Below are positions 17,638 to 29,006 of a stretch of DNA of 64,000 bases, one piece after another (the stretch's first letter is position 1; every line of letters begins with the position of its first letter). The stretch spans positions 3,720,001 through 3,784,000 of the forward strand of contig NZ_CP053382.1 in NCBI RefSeq assembly GCF_014931605.1. Direction: 5' to 3'. Source of the stretch: Halomonas sp. MCCC 1A13316 (GTDB taxonomy: Bacteria; Pseudomonadota; Gammaproteobacteria; Pseudomonadales; Halomonadaceae). Made by a program: the position numbers and the translations under genes. A model generated the notes under the pieces. The model was not told the DNA's origin, ran no database searches, and saw nothing but the letters and a program-made list of their open reading frames with translations.

Positions 17638-18180
17638 CTAGTCGGTTGCTTCATCGTGGCCGTGCCGGGCCAGCCAGTCCTGCAGGAAGGCAATCTCCTC
17701 CTCCTGTGTTTCGATGACTTCGCGAGCCAAGTCGCGAACCGCCGGATCCTCGCCATGCTCCAAGGCCACGCGGGCCATATCGAGGGCACCCTGGTGATGG
17801 GCAACCATACCCCTGGCGAAGTCGACGTCTGCATTACCGCTGAATTCGGTGAGCATGTCGCGATGCATGCGTTCGGCGATTTCGCGGTAGGCCTGCACCG
17901 CCGGGTTATCAGCATGCTCGTCCTCCTCGGGCTCCACGACATGCTCGTCATGTCCCTCCGGGTTCTCCTCAGCGCCCATTTTCTCCCCTTGGGCTTCGTC
18001 CCCGTTGGCCCCGCCCTCGGCACCGTTCCTCTCCCCTTCATCCTGCTGTGCATCGGCCCGTTGCTCGATACGCCCCTGTGCCTGGGCCTCCTCTTCCGTG
18101 GCCAGCGCCGGAACCGCCAGCAGGGCGGCCAGAATGAGGGCAAGCGTCGAGAGGGGGCGTAACAGCAGGGTGTGCGGCAT
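17638..18180 (-). CDS. Periplasmic DUF305 protein
   Basis: A 180-residue exported protein. The signal peptide ends PALA near residue 27; a highly acidic Glu/Asp/Gly-rich linker follows (about 30-90), then a C-terminal DUF305 domain with the signature DFARGMVAHHQGALDMA and a paired helix EVIETQEEEIAFLQDWL. DUF305 is a ferritin-like four-helix family, several members of which bind copper (CopM). Metal binding here is inferred from the Met/His-rich helix. The acidic linker is typical of halophile-exported proteins. GGAGAGC precedes the ATG. Confidence 0.88.
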   Translation of the reverse strand: MPHTLLLRPLSTLALILAALLAVPALATEEEAQAQGRIEQRADAQQDEGERNGAEGGANGDEAQGEKMGAEENPEGHDEHVVEPEEDEHADNPAVQAYREIAERMHRDMLTEFSGNADVDFARGMVAHHQGALDMARVALEHGEDPAVRDLAREVIETQEEEIAFLQDWLARHGHDEATD

Positions 18181-18280
18181 GGTGCTCTCCTATAACATGA
18201 GAATCGTACGTCAAACGATAGAACCAAGCGCCGCGCAGGTCATCGTACCGGCGCGGGAAACAACTCATCACGAGATTACC

Positions 18281-18733
18281 ATGGACTGGAACCCTGCCCT
18301 GATCTGGCTGGCCATCGCCCTGCTGCTGGGCCTGGCCGAACTCTCCTCCGGCGCCTTGTTGCTGCTGGCGCTGGGCATTGCCGCGGCACTCACCTCGGCT
18401 CTGGCAGCATTGGGTATCACGTTACCTTGGCAGTTGCTCGCCATGGGCGTGTTCTCCGGCCTACTGCTGCCGCTGGCGATCAAGGTGATCCGCCCCTGGT
18501 TCTCGCCCAGCGGTGTGGCTTACGGCACCACGGGAACCGGCGTGGAACAGGGGCGCAGCTATACCACCCTGAAGCGCGACTTCGACGGCGCCAGCGGCAT
18601 CAAGATCAACGGCGACTTCTATCGCCTGCGAGTGGCCGAAACCGGCGGGACCGAGCTGCCCGAAGGCACGCTCGTGGTGTTCCAGGCGTTCGACGGCACC
18701 ACCGCCGTCGTCAGCCACACCCAGCCGCACTGA
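18281..18733 (+). CDS. NfeD family membrane protein
   Basis: A 150-residue protein with two or three N-terminal membrane helices (residues about 6-75) and a C-terminal soluble OB-fold (about 90-148), the short NfeD1b architecture without a protease domain. These proteins pair with SPFH/stomatin proteins; the qmcA-type gene begins 73 nt downstream. I start it at the ATG 18281, where the membrane segment begins (MDWNPALIWLAIALLLG). The frame extends to 18005, but that part overlaps the divergent DUF305 gene and has unlikely composition. Confidence 0.88.
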   Translation: MDWNPALIWLAIALLLGLAELSSGALLLLALGIAAALTSALAALGITLPWQLLAMGVFSGLLLPLAIKVIRPWFSPSGVAYGTTGTGVEQGRSYTTLKRDFDGASGIKINGDFYRLRVAETGGTELPEGTLVVFQAFDGTTAVVSHTQPH

Positions 18734-18806
18734 ACCGAACGAGACAACACCTGGCGCTGCAGGACGTCGCCAATATACCTACGCCACTACACAAGGGAAC
18801 GTACAC

Positions 18807-19856
18807 ATGGATCTACCCCTCAACCCGGGGCTGCTGCTGGCCCTGATCGTCGTCGTCATCGGCATCCTGATCATCGCCAAGGGGCTGGTGATCGTGCGCC
18901 AGTCGGAAGTCATGGTGATCGAGCGCCTGGGCTCGTTCAACCGGCTGCTGGAGAGCGGCATCAACATCATCATTCCCTTCATCGAGCAGCCCCGCGCCAT
19001 CACCATGGTGCGTTATCAGAAGCGCGGCGAGGAGTACTTCCCGATAACAACCAACGAGGCGCGCATCGACCGCCGCGAGACGGTCATGGACTTTCCCGGC
19101 CAGCCGGTGGTGACCACCGATAACGTCACGGTGACCATCAACGGGGCGCTCTATTACCAGATCATCGACCCGCGCCGCGCCGTCTACGAAATCGAGAACA
19201 TGAGCCAGGCGGTGGAAGTGCTGGCCAAGACGACGCTGCGCTCGGTGGTGGGCAAGATGGAGCTCGACAAGCTGTTCGAGTCGCGCGCCGAGGTCAACAA
19301 CGAGATTCAGGCCGCCATGGAGGAGCCGGCCTCCAAGTGGGGCGTGAAGATCTCGCGGGTGGAGGTTCAGGATATCGCCATGCCCGAGGAAGTGGAGACC
19401 GCCATGCGCCTGCAGATGGCCGCCGAGCGCAAGCGCCGCGCCACCGTGACCGAGGCCGAGGGCGAGAAGGCCGCCGCCATCGCCAAGGCCCAGGGCCAGC
19501 GTGAATCGGCGATCCTCAATGCCCAGGGCGACAAGGAATCCGCCATCCTGCGCGCCCAGGGCGAGCAGGAATCGATCAAGCTGGTGCTCAACGCCATCGG
19601 CGACAGCGACGAGCACAAGCGCACCGTGGTCGGCTATCTGCTCGGCCAGAGCTACATCAAGGTCCTGCCGAACATGGCCCAGGACGGCGAGCGAGTCTTC
19701 GTGCCCTACGAGTCCTCCGCCCTGCTCGGCTCCATGGGCATGTTCCGCGAGATGGCCGGCTCGCCGGAAGACACCGTGGCAAAGCACCTGCGCGGCAGCG
19801 ACCAGCAGAGCGGAGTGCGCGGCGGCATCCTCGGCGGTGCGGGCAGCGCCGGCTAG
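18807..19856 (+). CDS. qmcA: SPFH/stomatin-like membrane protease regulator (QmcA type)
   Basis: A 349-residue paraslipin: one N-terminal membrane anchor (about 9-30), a band-7/SPFH domain (ERLGSFNRLLESGINIIIPF) and a long alanine/glutamate-rich coiled coil (about 215-290) with AKAQGQRESAI-type repeats that drives oligomerisation. It forms inner-membrane scaffolds and, in E. coli, interacts with FtsH. Paired with the upstream nfeD gene as in many bacteria. AAGGGAA precedes the ATG. The last 4 nt overlap the convergent zapE gene. Confidence 0.93.
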   Translation: MDLPLNPGLLLALIVVVIGILIIAKGLVIVRQSEVMVIERLGSFNRLLESGINIIIPFIEQPRAITMVRYQKRGEEYFPITTNEARIDRRETVMDFPGQPVVTTDNVTVTINGALYYQIIDPRRAVYEIENMSQAVEVLAKTTLRSVVGKMELDKLFESRAEVNNEIQAAMEEPASKWGVKISRVEVQDIAMPEEVETAMRLQMAAERKRRATVTEAEGEKAAAIAKAQGQRESAILNAQGDKESAILRAQGEQESIKLVLNAIGDSDEHKRTVVGYLLGQSYIKVLPNMAQDGERVFVPYESSALLGSMGMFREMAGSPEDTVAKHLRGSDQQSGVRGGILGGAGSAG

Positions 19857-20989
19857 CCACTCGCGCCGAATCGCGCCAGCTGCATCTCGCGCAGTCGGCT
19901 GAGAGTGCGGCGGAAGGCGAACGCCAGGTAGCCATGGGCATACAGCTCGTCCATGGCGACCTCGGCCTCGAGATAGAGCGGCACACGGCGGTCGTAGCAT
20001 TCGTCGACCAGCGCGATGAAGCGACGCACGCCATCGTCACGCCGTGAGAGCGGCGGCAGCTCTCGCTCCCCGGCCTCGATGCGCTCGGCACCATCTTCGG
20101 TACCACGGGCAATGCCTCGCACCGCACTTGCATCGCTCAAGCGTGGCACCTCGCTCAGCAGGATCTGCTCGAAACCGTCGACCAGGGCAATGAAATCCAA
20201 TGCCGCCAGGGGCTGCTCGCACAGCTCGGCATAGCGGCACCACACCGCCCTTTCGCTACGTCGCACCACCGCTATGCGGCGATGCCCCAACTCGAAGGGC
20301 TCATTACTTGCCAACTCACCCTCACTCAGCCGGGCGAAAACTTCGTCCAGCACGCTCGGCCGGCCGGGCTCGACCACCCAGTAGCGCTGGCACGCCTGGC
20401 CGGGGTGCAGGCGATGATCGAAGCCGCCGTCCAGCTCCACCACCTCCATGTGACGCTCCATGACCGCGACCGCAGGCAGGAAGCGCTCGCGGTTGAAGCC
20501 GTCGGCGTAGAGCTGGTGCGGCGCCTGGTTGGAGGTGCACACCAGCGCCAAGCCCTGCTCGAACAGCGCCTGCAGCAGGCGGCCGAGCAGCATGGCGTCG
20601 GCAATGTCGCTGACGAACAGTTCGTCGAGGCACAACACGCGGACTTCTGCGGCCAGCTCCCGCGCCAGCGCCGTCAGCGGATCGGGGGTACCGCCAAGCT
20701 GGAACTGGCGCTGGTGTACCCAGCGCATGAAGTGGTGAAAGTGCAGGCGACGGGACGGCACGTCGAGATGCCGATGGAAGCCATCCATCAGCCAGGTCTT
20801 GCCGCGCCCCACCGGGCCCCAGAGATAGACGCCGGGAATGAAGCGGCGCTTGGTCGCGGCAGCTTCGTCGTGCAGCGCATGGAAGCATTCATCCAGCCGG
20901 GCGGCGGCAACTCGCTGGGCCTCGTCCGGGGCGAAACCCTGGCGCTCCACCGCCTCGCGGTAGAAGTCGAGCGGCGCGGCTGCCGTCAT
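19853..20989 (-). CDS. zapE: Cell division ATPase ZapE (AFG1-like)
   Basis: A 378-residue AFG1/ZapE P-loop ATPase: Walker A GPVGRGKTW near residue 60, Walker B VLCLDELFVSDIADAML, and the characteristic LHFHHFMRWVHQR segment. ZapE associates with the Z-ring and modulates its stability under stress. The gene is preceded by, and overlaps by 4 nt with, the GNAT gene, so the two are coupled. It converges on qmcA with a 4-nt tail overlap. Confidence 0.93.
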   Translation of the reverse strand: MTAAAPLDFYREAVERQGFAPDEAQRVAAARLDECFHALHDEAAATKRRFIPGVYLWGPVGRGKTWLMDGFHRHLDVPSRRLHFHHFMRWVHQRQFQLGGTPDPLTALARELAAEVRVLCLDELFVSDIADAMLLGRLLQALFEQGLALVCTSNQAPHQLYADGFNRERFLPAVAVMERHMEVVELDGGFDHRLHPGQACQRYWVVEPGRPSVLDEVFARLSEGELASNEPFELGHRRIAVVRRSERAVWCRYAELCEQPLAALDFIALVDGFEQILLSEVPRLSDASAVRGIARGTEDGAERIEAGERELPPLSRRDDGVRRFIALVDECYDRRVPLYLEAEVAMDELYAHGYLAFAFRRTLSRLREMQLARFGASG

Positions 20990-21468
20990 TCTGCGAGCCG
21001 GCGCTGCATGATGGTGACCTCCTCGCCGCGATAGCTCAGCTCTTCATGATCGTGCCAGCCAAGCCGGCGATAGAGCGCCTGCTGGTCGGGCGTGAACAGG
21101 TAGAACAGGGTCGTGCCGCATGCACTGGCCTCCTCCTCGACCTGCCGAATCAGCGTCGAGGCAATGCCTTGGCCACGCCACTCCGGCAGCACGAACACCG
21201 AGGCCAGCCAGGGCGTGAGCTCGCGGCGACAGTCCATATCCTCGGCCATCAGCGCCGCCGTTCCCACCGGCTGGTCGCCTTCCATCGCCACGAAGACCGA
21301 CGGTACGCCAGCGATGCCGCACTCGCGGCGAAAGGCCTCGCACCAAGACTCGGCCGTATAGCCGGGATTGAGGTGGCCCCACTCGGCGTAGGTCCAGCTC
21401 GCCACGGTAGGGACATGGTCCGAGTCGGGACTCAGTCGAACGATATTGATCGGATCCAGCTTGGACAT
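20986..21468 (-). CDS. GNAT family N-acetyltransferase
   Basis: A 160-residue GNAT protein with the acetyl-CoA binding motif WRGQGIASTLIRQVEE (V/I-x-x-x-x-R/Q-G-x-G/A pattern) and a following beta-alpha segment ending LYRRLGWHDHEE. The acceptor substrate cannot be inferred. GGAGAG precedes the ATG at 21468. Its stop overlaps the zapE start (4 nt). About 127 bp of apparently empty DNA separate it from the divergent SDR gene. Confidence 0.9.
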   Translation of the reverse strand: MSKLDPINIVRLSPDSDHVPTVASWTYAEWGHLNPGYTAESWCEAFRRECGIAGVPSVFVAMEGDQPVGTAALMAEDMDCRRELTPWLASVFVLPEWRGQGIASTLIRQVEEEASACGTTLFYLFTPDQQALYRRLGWHDHEELSYRGEEVTIMQRRLAE

Positions 21469-21595
21469 GCTCTCTCCTTCGTGCGGCAGCTATGGCTGCC
21501 GCTTCGCTTTGGCAGATCTCACAGGGATTCTATCCTGAGATGACATGGACCGCAGAACGCCAAGCGCCTAACGGAACGCAGGCAAGGAGAGCGAT

Positions 21596-22618
21596 ATGGC
21601 AGTGTCATTGAAAAAAGTCGCAGACCAGACCCTCGTCATCACCGGAGCCACCAGTGGTATCGGCCTGTCAACCACGCGTCTGGCCGCCGATCGCGGTGCC
21701 CGCCTGATCGTCGTCGCCCGCGACGAGAACGCGCTGGAAGCGCTGGTCGATGAACTCGATCAGCGCGGCGCGGCTGCCGTCGCCGTGGCAGCCGATGTCG
21801 GCGATCCCGAGCAAGTCCGTGAAGTGGTCGAGACGGCTATCCACCAGTTCGGCGGCTTCGACACCTGGATCAACAACGCTGGGGTTTCGCTGTTCGGCTA
21901 TATGACCGACCAGCCGCTCGAAGACCAGCGGCGCCTGTTCGACACCGACTATTGGGGCGTCGTCCACGGCTCCCTGGAGGCGGCCCGCCACTTGGGCATG
22001 CGCGCCGAACGCCACGGTGGCGCGATCATCAACCTGGGCTCGGTGGTCTCGGATCGCGCCATCCCGCTGCAGGGCATGTACTCGGCCGCGAAGCACGCGG
22101 TCAAGGGCTTCACCGATGCGCTGCGCATGGAGCTCGAGGATATGGGAGCACCGGTTTCGGTCACGCTGGTCAAGCCGGGCAGCATCGCCACTCCCTTCCC
22201 GCACCACGCGGGCAACCACATGGACGTCGAACCGACACTGCCGCCACCCCTCTACGAGCCGAGCGTGGTGGCCGAAGCCATCCTGCACTGCGCCGAGCAT
22301 CCACGCCGCGATATTCGCGTCGGCGGCGCCAGCAAGGGCATCGCCATGCTCGGCCACCTGGCACCGCGGCTGGCCGACCGCATCATGCGGCGCAGCATGA
22401 TTCCCAAGCAGCGGTCGGATCAGCCGCCGCGACATATCGGTGGGCTGCACCGGCCGGCACCGGGGGTCTGGCAGCGGGCCGATTTCGACACATCAGTCGC
22501 CAGCAGGAGCCGCTACACCCAAGCGAGTATGCATCCGGCACTGACGGCCTCGGCCATCGCCGGCGCCGTGCTCGGTATCGCCGCGCTGACCGGTACGGCA
22601 CGACGCAAGCGCTATTGA
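21596..22618 (+). CDS. Short-chain dehydrogenase/reductase with C-terminal membrane tail
   Basis: A 340-residue classical SDR. The NAD(P)-binding TGATSGIGLS lies near residue 16, NNAG near 90, Ser in the SVVSDRA segment, and the catalytic YSAAK near 160. Beyond the usual about 250-residue SDR core there is an about 90-residue extension ending in a hydrophobic alanine/glycine-rich helix (about 312-334) followed by ARRKRY, which suggests membrane anchoring. The substrate is unknown. GGAGAGCGAT precedes the ATG. It converges on astB with 38 bp between. Confidence 0.9.
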   Translation: MAVSLKKVADQTLVITGATSGIGLSTTRLAADRGARLIVVARDENALEALVDELDQRGAAAVAVAADVGDPEQVREVVETAIHQFGGFDTWINNAGVSLFGYMTDQPLEDQRRLFDTDYWGVVHGSLEAARHLGMRAERHGGAIINLGSVVSDRAIPLQGMYSAAKHAVKGFTDALRMELEDMGAPVSVTLVKPGSIATPFPHHAGNHMDVEPTLPPPLYEPSVVAEAILHCAEHPRRDIRVGGASKGIAMLGHLAPRLADRIMRRSMIPKQRSDQPPRHIGGLHRPAPGVWQRADFDTSVASRSRYTQASMHPALTASAIAGAVLGIAALTGTARRKRY

Positions 22619-22656
22619 AGCTCTCAGCGACTCCGTAACGCGCCTCTCGTGGCGAA

Positions 22657-24021
22657 CTAGCCCAACTGGAACGGATAGACCGAACCGATTTCAAGAAGGC
22701 GCGTCAGCTCGTCCAGTGCGGTAAGCGTCTCGTCGGCCAGCTGCGGGTCGGCGAGGTCGTCCGGCGCCAGGCGGTCGCGGTAGTGGCGTCCGACCCAGGC
22801 AACGAGTTCGCCGTGCAGGGTATCGTTGAGCAGCACCCGGCCGGTCAGCGCGGCGCGCTCCGCGTCGGAGAGCACCACCCGCAGGCGCAGGCAAGCGGGG
22901 CCGCCGCCGTTGCGCATGCTCTGCTTGACGTCCTTGACGACCACATCATTGATGGGGTTGTGCCCGGCCAGCAGGTGGTCCTGGATGCTGCGCCATACCG
23001 CTTCGCGCTCCTGGCATTCGCCCGGCACCACCAGCGTCATGCTGCCGTCGGGATTGCTCAGCAGCTGCGAGTTGAACAGATACGAGGCCACGGCATCTTC
23101 GAGGCTTACCGCCTCAAGGGGCACGCGAACAGGAATCAGCGGCGAGGTCATTTTGCTGCGCAGCTCGTCGAGCGTGGCCTGTTCGTCGCGAAAGGCCATT
23201 TCGTGATAGAGCAGCACCGGCCCATTGCCCACCGCGATCACGTCGTTGTGGAACACCCCGGCATCGATGGCATCGGGATGCTGCTGGGCGAACACCGTCT
23301 GCGCTGCGGCCAGCCCGTGCTGGCGCGCCACTGCCTGGCTCGCCTCCAGCGTCTGGCGTGCGGGAAAGCGCTTGGGCTCATGAGCCGGGTCCCCGCCGAA
23401 AGCCTGACGACCGTAGACGAACAGGTGTACGCCGGCATCGCCGTGTTCGCCGCACAGTCGGGTGTGGTTGGCCGCCCCCTCGTCGGAGAAGGCCGGGGTG
23501 GCCGGCAGCACCGGGTGGTGGGCGAAGTGCGCCTCGTGGCGGAAGATGGCCGCCATTACCCGGCCGGTGGTTTCCGGCTCCAGGTAACGGTGGAAGCTCG
23601 ACTGCAGATTGGCCGGAGTGAAGTGCACCCGGCCGTCCGACGCGTCGCGGCCCGGCGTCACCGTGCCGGCATTGGCCGTCCACATGCTCGAGGCCGAGCA
23701 CACCGCGCGCAGCACCTGGGGCGCTTCGCTGGCCGCCCGTGCCAGCACCTCGCGGTTGCTGCCGGTGAAGCCGAGCGAGCGCAGCGCGCCGAGATCCGGC
23801 CGTTGCTGCGGCGGCAGCACGCCCTGGGCGTAGCCGGCATCCAGCAGCGCCTTCATCTTGGCCAGGCCCTGCAGTGCCGCCTCGCGGGGGTTGGAGACCA
23901 GCCCGCCGTGGCTCATCGAGGCCACGTTGCCGTGGGCCAGGCCCGAGTAGTTGTGGGTCGGGCCCACCAGGCCGTCGAAGTTGACTTCCCGGTAGTCGGC
24001 GGCATTCGTCGCTTCGCTCAT
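22657..24021 (-). CDS. astB: N-succinylarginine dihydrolase
   Basis: A 454-residue AstB/AruB. It hydrolyses N2-succinylarginine to succinylornithine, CO2 and ammonia, second step of the arginine succinyltransferase pathway. [14 protein letters not shown] near the start, the [10 protein letters not shown] histidine and the catalytic cysteine in [14 protein letters not shown] are all present. The ATG at 24021 overlaps the astD stop by 4 nt; the frame runs on upstream to 24096, but that would lie inside astD. It is the last ast gene here: no astE follows. Confidence 0.96.
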   Translation of the reverse strand: MSEATNAADYREVNFDGLVGPTHNYSGLAHGNVASMSHGGLVSNPREAALQGLAKMKALLDAGYAQGVLPPQQRPDLGALRSLGFTGSNREVLARAASEAPQVLRAVCSASSMWTANAGTVTPGRDASDGRVHFTPANLQSSFHRYLEPETTGRVMAAIFRHEAHFAHHPVLPATPAFSDEGAANHTRLCGEHGDAGVHLFVYGRQAFGGDPAHEPKRFPARQTLEASQAVARQHGLAAAQTVFAQQHPDAIDAGVFHNDVIAVGNGPVLLYHEMAFRDEQATLDELRSKMTSPLIPVRVPLEAVSLEDAVASYLFNSQLLSNPDGSMTLVVPGECQEREAVWRSIQDHLLAGHNPINDVVVKDVKQSMRNGGGPACLRLRVVLSDAERAALTGRVLLNDTLHGELVAWVGRHYRDRLAPDDLADPQLADETLTALDELTRLLEIGSVYPFQLG

Positions 24022-25487
24022 AGCACGACTCCAGGCGGCAGGTTGTCGGGCAGCGAGAGGCTCTCGGCCTCCATCGAGGCCACCGGATAGGCGCAATAGT
24101 CCGCCGCGTAATAGGCACTGGGGCGATGGTTGCCGCTGATGCCTACGCCGCCGAAGGGGGCGTCACCGGAAGCGCCGGTGGTCTGGCGGTTCCAGTTGAC
24201 GATGCCGGCGCGAATGCGCAGCAGGAAGTCGTCCCAGTCGGCACGCTCGCCGCCGATCAATCCCGCGGCGAGGCCGTAGCGGGTATCGTTGGCCAGCTCG
24301 AGGGCGTGGTCCCAGTCGCGGTAGCGATAGACCTTGAGCAGCGGGCCGAAGTGCTCCTCGTCGGGCACCGGCAGGCCGCTGACGTCGATCAGCGCCGGCG
24401 AGAGCAGGCTGGTGCCCTCCTCCAGGCACTCCATGCGCGCCAGCACCACTCCGCCCAGCGCCTCCAGGTCGTCCTGGGCCTTGAGCAGGCCCTGGGCCGC
24501 CTCGGGGCTGACCAGGCCGCCGTAGAACGGCGCCGGCTCCGCGAACTGCCCCGCCACCCGCAGGCGGGCGATGGCATCGACCAGTGCGTCGAGCAGGTGA
24601 TCGCCGACCTGACCCTCGGGCACGATCAGCCGGCGCGCACAGGTGCAGCGCTGGCCGCCGGAGAGGAACGCCGATTGCAGGATGGCGAGAACCGCGGCGT
24701 CCTGGTCGTGCACGTCCTTGATCACCAGCGGGTTGTTGCCGCCCAGCTCCAGCGCCAGGATCTTCTCCATTTGGTCGGCGAACTGGCGGTTGAGCAGGCC
24801 CCCGACCCGGGCGCTGCCGGTAAACAGCAAACCGTCGATGCCGGGGTGCGACGACAGCGCCTGGCCCACCGGGGCGGCGCCCTGCACCAGATTGATCACG
24901 CCTGCGGGCAGGCCCGCCTCGTGCCAGCACTGCAGGGTCAGGTCGGCGCTCAGCGGGGTCTGCTCGCTGGGCTTGAAAACCACGCTATTGCCGGCCAGCA
25001 GCGCCGGCACCATGTGGCCGTTGGGCAGGTGGCCGGGGAAATTGTAGGGGCCAAACACCGCCATCACCCCATGCGGGCGATGGCGCAGCACGGCGGTGGT
25101 GTCACCGACGTCGCGGCTGCGCTCGCCGGTGCGCTCCTGGTAGGCGCGCACCGAGATCGCCACCTTGCCGATCATGGCACCTACTTCGGTACGCGCTTCC
25201 CACAGAGGCTTGCCGGTTTCGCTGGCGATGGCGCGGGCCAGGTCCTCGCGGTGCGCCTCGAGCTTCTCGCGAAAGCGCTCCACCACGTTCAGGCGCTCGG
25301 CGAAGGCGAGACGGGCCCAGCCCGGGAAGGCACCGCGGGCGGCCTCGACCGCTGCCGCCACCTGGCTGTCACTGGCCGCCGCACCCTGCCACAGGGTCTC
25401 GCCGGAGACCGGGTCGCACTTGGTGAATGTCGTTGCCTCGCCCGGCTGCCAGCGGCCGCCGATCATCAGCTGTTGCATCGCTTTCAT
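24018..25487 (-). CDS. astD: Succinylglutamate-semialdehyde dehydrogenase
   Basis: A 489-residue aldehyde dehydrogenase that oxidises N-succinylglutamate 5-semialdehyde with NAD+. The catalytic cysteine is in [12 protein letters not shown] and the general-base Glu in [10 protein letters not shown]. Length and motifs match AstD/AruD rather than other aldehyde dehydrogenases. Its start overlaps the preceding AruG gene by 4 nt and its end overlaps astB by 4 nt, so translation is coupled through the operon. Confidence 0.96.
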   Translation of the reverse strand: MKAMQQLMIGGRWQPGEATTFTKCDPVSGETLWQGAAASDSQVAAAVEAARGAFPGWARLAFAERLNVVERFREKLEAHREDLARAIASETGKPLWEARTEVGAMIGKVAISVRAYQERTGERSRDVGDTTAVLRHRPHGVMAVFGPYNFPGHLPNGHMVPALLAGNSVVFKPSEQTPLSADLTLQCWHEAGLPAGVINLVQGAAPVGQALSSHPGIDGLLFTGSARVGGLLNRQFADQMEKILALELGGNNPLVIKDVHDQDAAVLAILQSAFLSGGQRCTCARRLIVPEGQVGDHLLDALVDAIARLRVAGQFAEPAPFYGGLVSPEAAQGLLKAQDDLEALGGVVLARMECLEEGTSLLSPALIDVSGLPVPDEEHFGPLLKVYRYRDWDHALELANDTRYGLAAGLIGGERADWDDFLLRIRAGIVNWNRQTTGASGDAPFGGVGISGNHRPSAYYAADYCAYPVASMEAESLSLPDNLPPGVVL

Positions 25488-26530
25488 GAAGTCTCCTCGG
25501 TATCCAGTACGCGCAGGGAGTCGCCGGCCGCCACGCCCAGGCGCTGCGCCTCCGCTTCGCTCAGAGTGAGGGTGCCCTCCTCGTCGGGGCCGTGGGCCAC
25601 CCAGGCGGAACGGAAATCGGCCATCACGGTACTCGCCGCCAGCCAGCGTGGGCGGGCGGATGGCGCTTCGCTACCGCTGCGGATTTCGACCCGGCAACGG
25701 CGCGACTTGCGCACCGCGCGCACGTCGTCGATATACGCTTCCACCGTCGGCCCGCCGTCGAAGATGTCGATGAAGCCTTCCCAGCGCAGGCCCTCCTTCT
25801 TGAGCATGGCCAGCGCCGGGCGGGTGTGGTGATGCACCTGGCCGATGCAGGCTCGTGCCTCGTCGGAGAGGAACGGCGTATAGATCGGAAACTTGGGCAT
25901 CAACTCGCCGATGAAGCTCTTCTGGCCCAGCCCGGTGAGACGGTCGGCCTCGTCGAAATCCAACGGAAAGAAGTGGCTGCCCAAGCACTCCCAGAACGGG
26001 CTCTTGCCACACTCGTCAAAAACGCCGCGCATCTCGGCCAGCACCTTGTCGGGGAACTGGTCGCGGAATTCGGCCATGAACAGCCAGCGCATCATCGACA
26101 GCAGCGCACCGTTGCGCTGGTGCTGGCGCTCCTTGCCGCGAAAACCGGGACGCAGGAACAGCGAGGCCACCTCGGCGTCGCCGGTGTGGTCGGAGCTGAG
26201 GAACAAGGTATCGATGGTGCGGTGCAGATCGAGCTGCACCGATGAGTGGGCCAGCGTACCCAGGCGGTAGTGGTAGAACGGTACTTCGCGGCCCACCTGG
26301 CCCTCGATGGCGCAGCAACCTGCCAGCTCACCGCTCTCCTCGTCCTCGAGCACGAAGAAGTAGTTGCGCCGATCGACCGGCGTGCGCTGCTCGAAGGCGG
26401 CGACGGCAGCGGCGATCTTTGCCGTCAGGAATTCCCGGTTGTCGGGCAGCGAGGTGAAGCCGACACCGGTCTCGCGAGCGATCTTCTGCAGTTCGCCCAG
26501 GTCGCCCTCGGCAATCGGTCGAATACGCAT
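25484..26530 (-). CDS. aruG: Arginine N-succinyltransferase subunit (AruG/AstA type)
   Basis: A 348-residue AstA-family acyltransferase that transfers succinyl from succinyl-CoA to the alpha-amino group of arginine. Family motifs include VGFTSLPDN, FFVLEDEESGELAGC, the LLSMMRWLFMAEFRDQFPDK block, the FWECLGSHFF segment and FDGGPTVEAY. In Pseudomonas two paralogous subunits, AruF and AruG, form the enzyme; this is the second of two adjacent paralogues. The ATG at 26530 abuts the upstream stop (TGATG). Confidence 0.93.
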   Translation of the reverse strand: MRIRPIAEGDLGELQKIARETGVGFTSLPDNREFLTAKIAAAVAAFEQRTPVDRRNYFFVLEDEESGELAGCCAIEGQVGREVPFYHYRLGTLAHSSVQLDLHRTIDTLFLSSDHTGDAEVASLFLRPGFRGKERQHQRNGALLSMMRWLFMAEFRDQFPDKVLAEMRGVFDECGKSPFWECLGSHFFPLDFDEADRLTGLGQKSFIGELMPKFPIYTPFLSDEARACIGQVHHHTRPALAMLKKEGLRWEGFIDIFDGGPTVEAYIDDVRAVRKSRRCRVEIRSGSEAPSARPRWLAASTVMADFRSAWVAHGPDEEGTLTLSEAEAQRLGVAAGDSLRVLDTEETS

Positions 26531-27603
26531 CACAGCTCCCCCTCGTCGAAGCCCAGTTCATCCTCGCCCGCCGCCGACAGCGTCAACGGTGCGGCCAGCA
26601 CCGCCCGGCCCTCCTCCACGCCGAGCAGTTCGGCATGCTCCGGCGAGAGCATCAACTGACCGGTAGGCGACAGCGCGTAGCGCGCCACCACACAGCGAAA
26701 GTCGACCAGCCGCTGGTTGGCGATCATCGCCGGTTCGGCATCGGGCAGGGCGTGGGCCGGGCGCACCCGTACCGGGTGCCAGGCGGCACGTCGGAAGGTC
26801 TGCAGGCGGTCGCGCTCGCCTTTGATCACCGGGCCGGCGTCGAACAGGTCGACGTGGCGCGAGCGCATGAACCCCTCGGCCAGCATCTCGGTCATGGCCG
26901 CCTCATGGGCGGGATGCTCGCGGCCGATGGCGGCGCGCGCCTGGGGCGTGAGCAGCGCCAGGTAGAGCGGGAACTGCGGCATCACCTCGGCGATGAAGCT
27001 CTTCGAGCGCACACCGGCGAGGTAGTTGATGTCGTGGTAGTCGCGCACGAAAAAGTGGCGCCCCACGCTGTTCCAGAACGGCGACTCACCCTGCTCGTCG
27101 AGATAGCCCGGGAACGCCATCGCCAGCACCTCGGCGAAGCGCTCCGGGTACTGGGCGATGAACATCAGCCGCGCGCGGCGCAGCAGGCTCTCGGCGCTGG
27201 TGCCGCGATAGCGCGGGTCGAGCGACAGCGCACATAGCTGGGTGGTTTCGGAAACCTCGTGGGAGAGCGAGAGGGTCTGCACCTCGCGGCGTACGTTGAG
27301 CTGCTGCGAAGCGTGGATCAGGGTTTCCTGGCGGTAGGTGTAGTAGGCCTCGCGCGCGCCGGCCTCGGCGCGCAGCGTGGCGGTACCCACCACCTCGTCG
27401 CGCTCGAGATCCTCGAGCACGAAGGTGTAATGCTCGTCGCCGGGGAAGTCCACCTCGCGCCCGAACGATTGCCGCGAGCGGGCGATACGCTCCTCGAGAC
27501 GATCGCGATGGGCCGGCAAGTTGGTCAGGCTCGGCGTGGCCAAGCCCGCCAACCGCTCGAGCGCCGGCAGGTCGGCCTGCCTGACGGGGCGTACGACCAT
27601 CAT
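26530..27603 (-). CDS. aruF: Arginine/ornithine N-succinyltransferase subunit (AruF type)
   Basis: A paralogue of the following gene, 357 residues from the ATG at 27603, chosen because GGAG lies 8 nt upstream and the product then begins MMVVRPVRQADLPALERL as in AruF. Alternative starts at 27642 and GTG 27660 would add up to 19 residues. Motifs parallel those of AruG (TPSLTNLPAH, FVLEDLERDEVVGT, GESPFWNSVGRHFF, LFDAGPVIKG). The presence of both subunits marks the Pseudomonas-type heteromeric enzyme rather than the single enterobacterial AstA. Confidence 0.92.
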   Translation of the reverse strand: MMVVRPVRQADLPALERLAGLATPSLTNLPAHRDRLEERIARSRQSFGREVDFPGDEHYTFVLEDLERDEVVGTATLRAEAGAREAYYTYRQETLIHASQQLNVRREVQTLSLSHEVSETTQLCALSLDPRYRGTSAESLLRRARLMFIAQYPERFAEVLAMAFPGYLDEQGESPFWNSVGRHFFVRDYHDINYLAGVRSKSFIAEVMPQFPLYLALLTPQARAAIGREHPAHEAAMTEMLAEGFMRSRHVDLFDAGPVIKGERDRLQTFRRAAWHPVRVRPAHALPDAEPAMIANQRLVDFRCVVARYALSPTGQLMLSPEHAELLGVEEGRAVLAAPLTLSAAGEDELGFDEGEL

Positions 27604-27656
27604 GGCGGGATCTCCAGGTCGGTTGGCGGTGGTGTCCTGCATGGCTCGGCCTGCCT

Positions 27657-29006
<1,350 letters not shown>
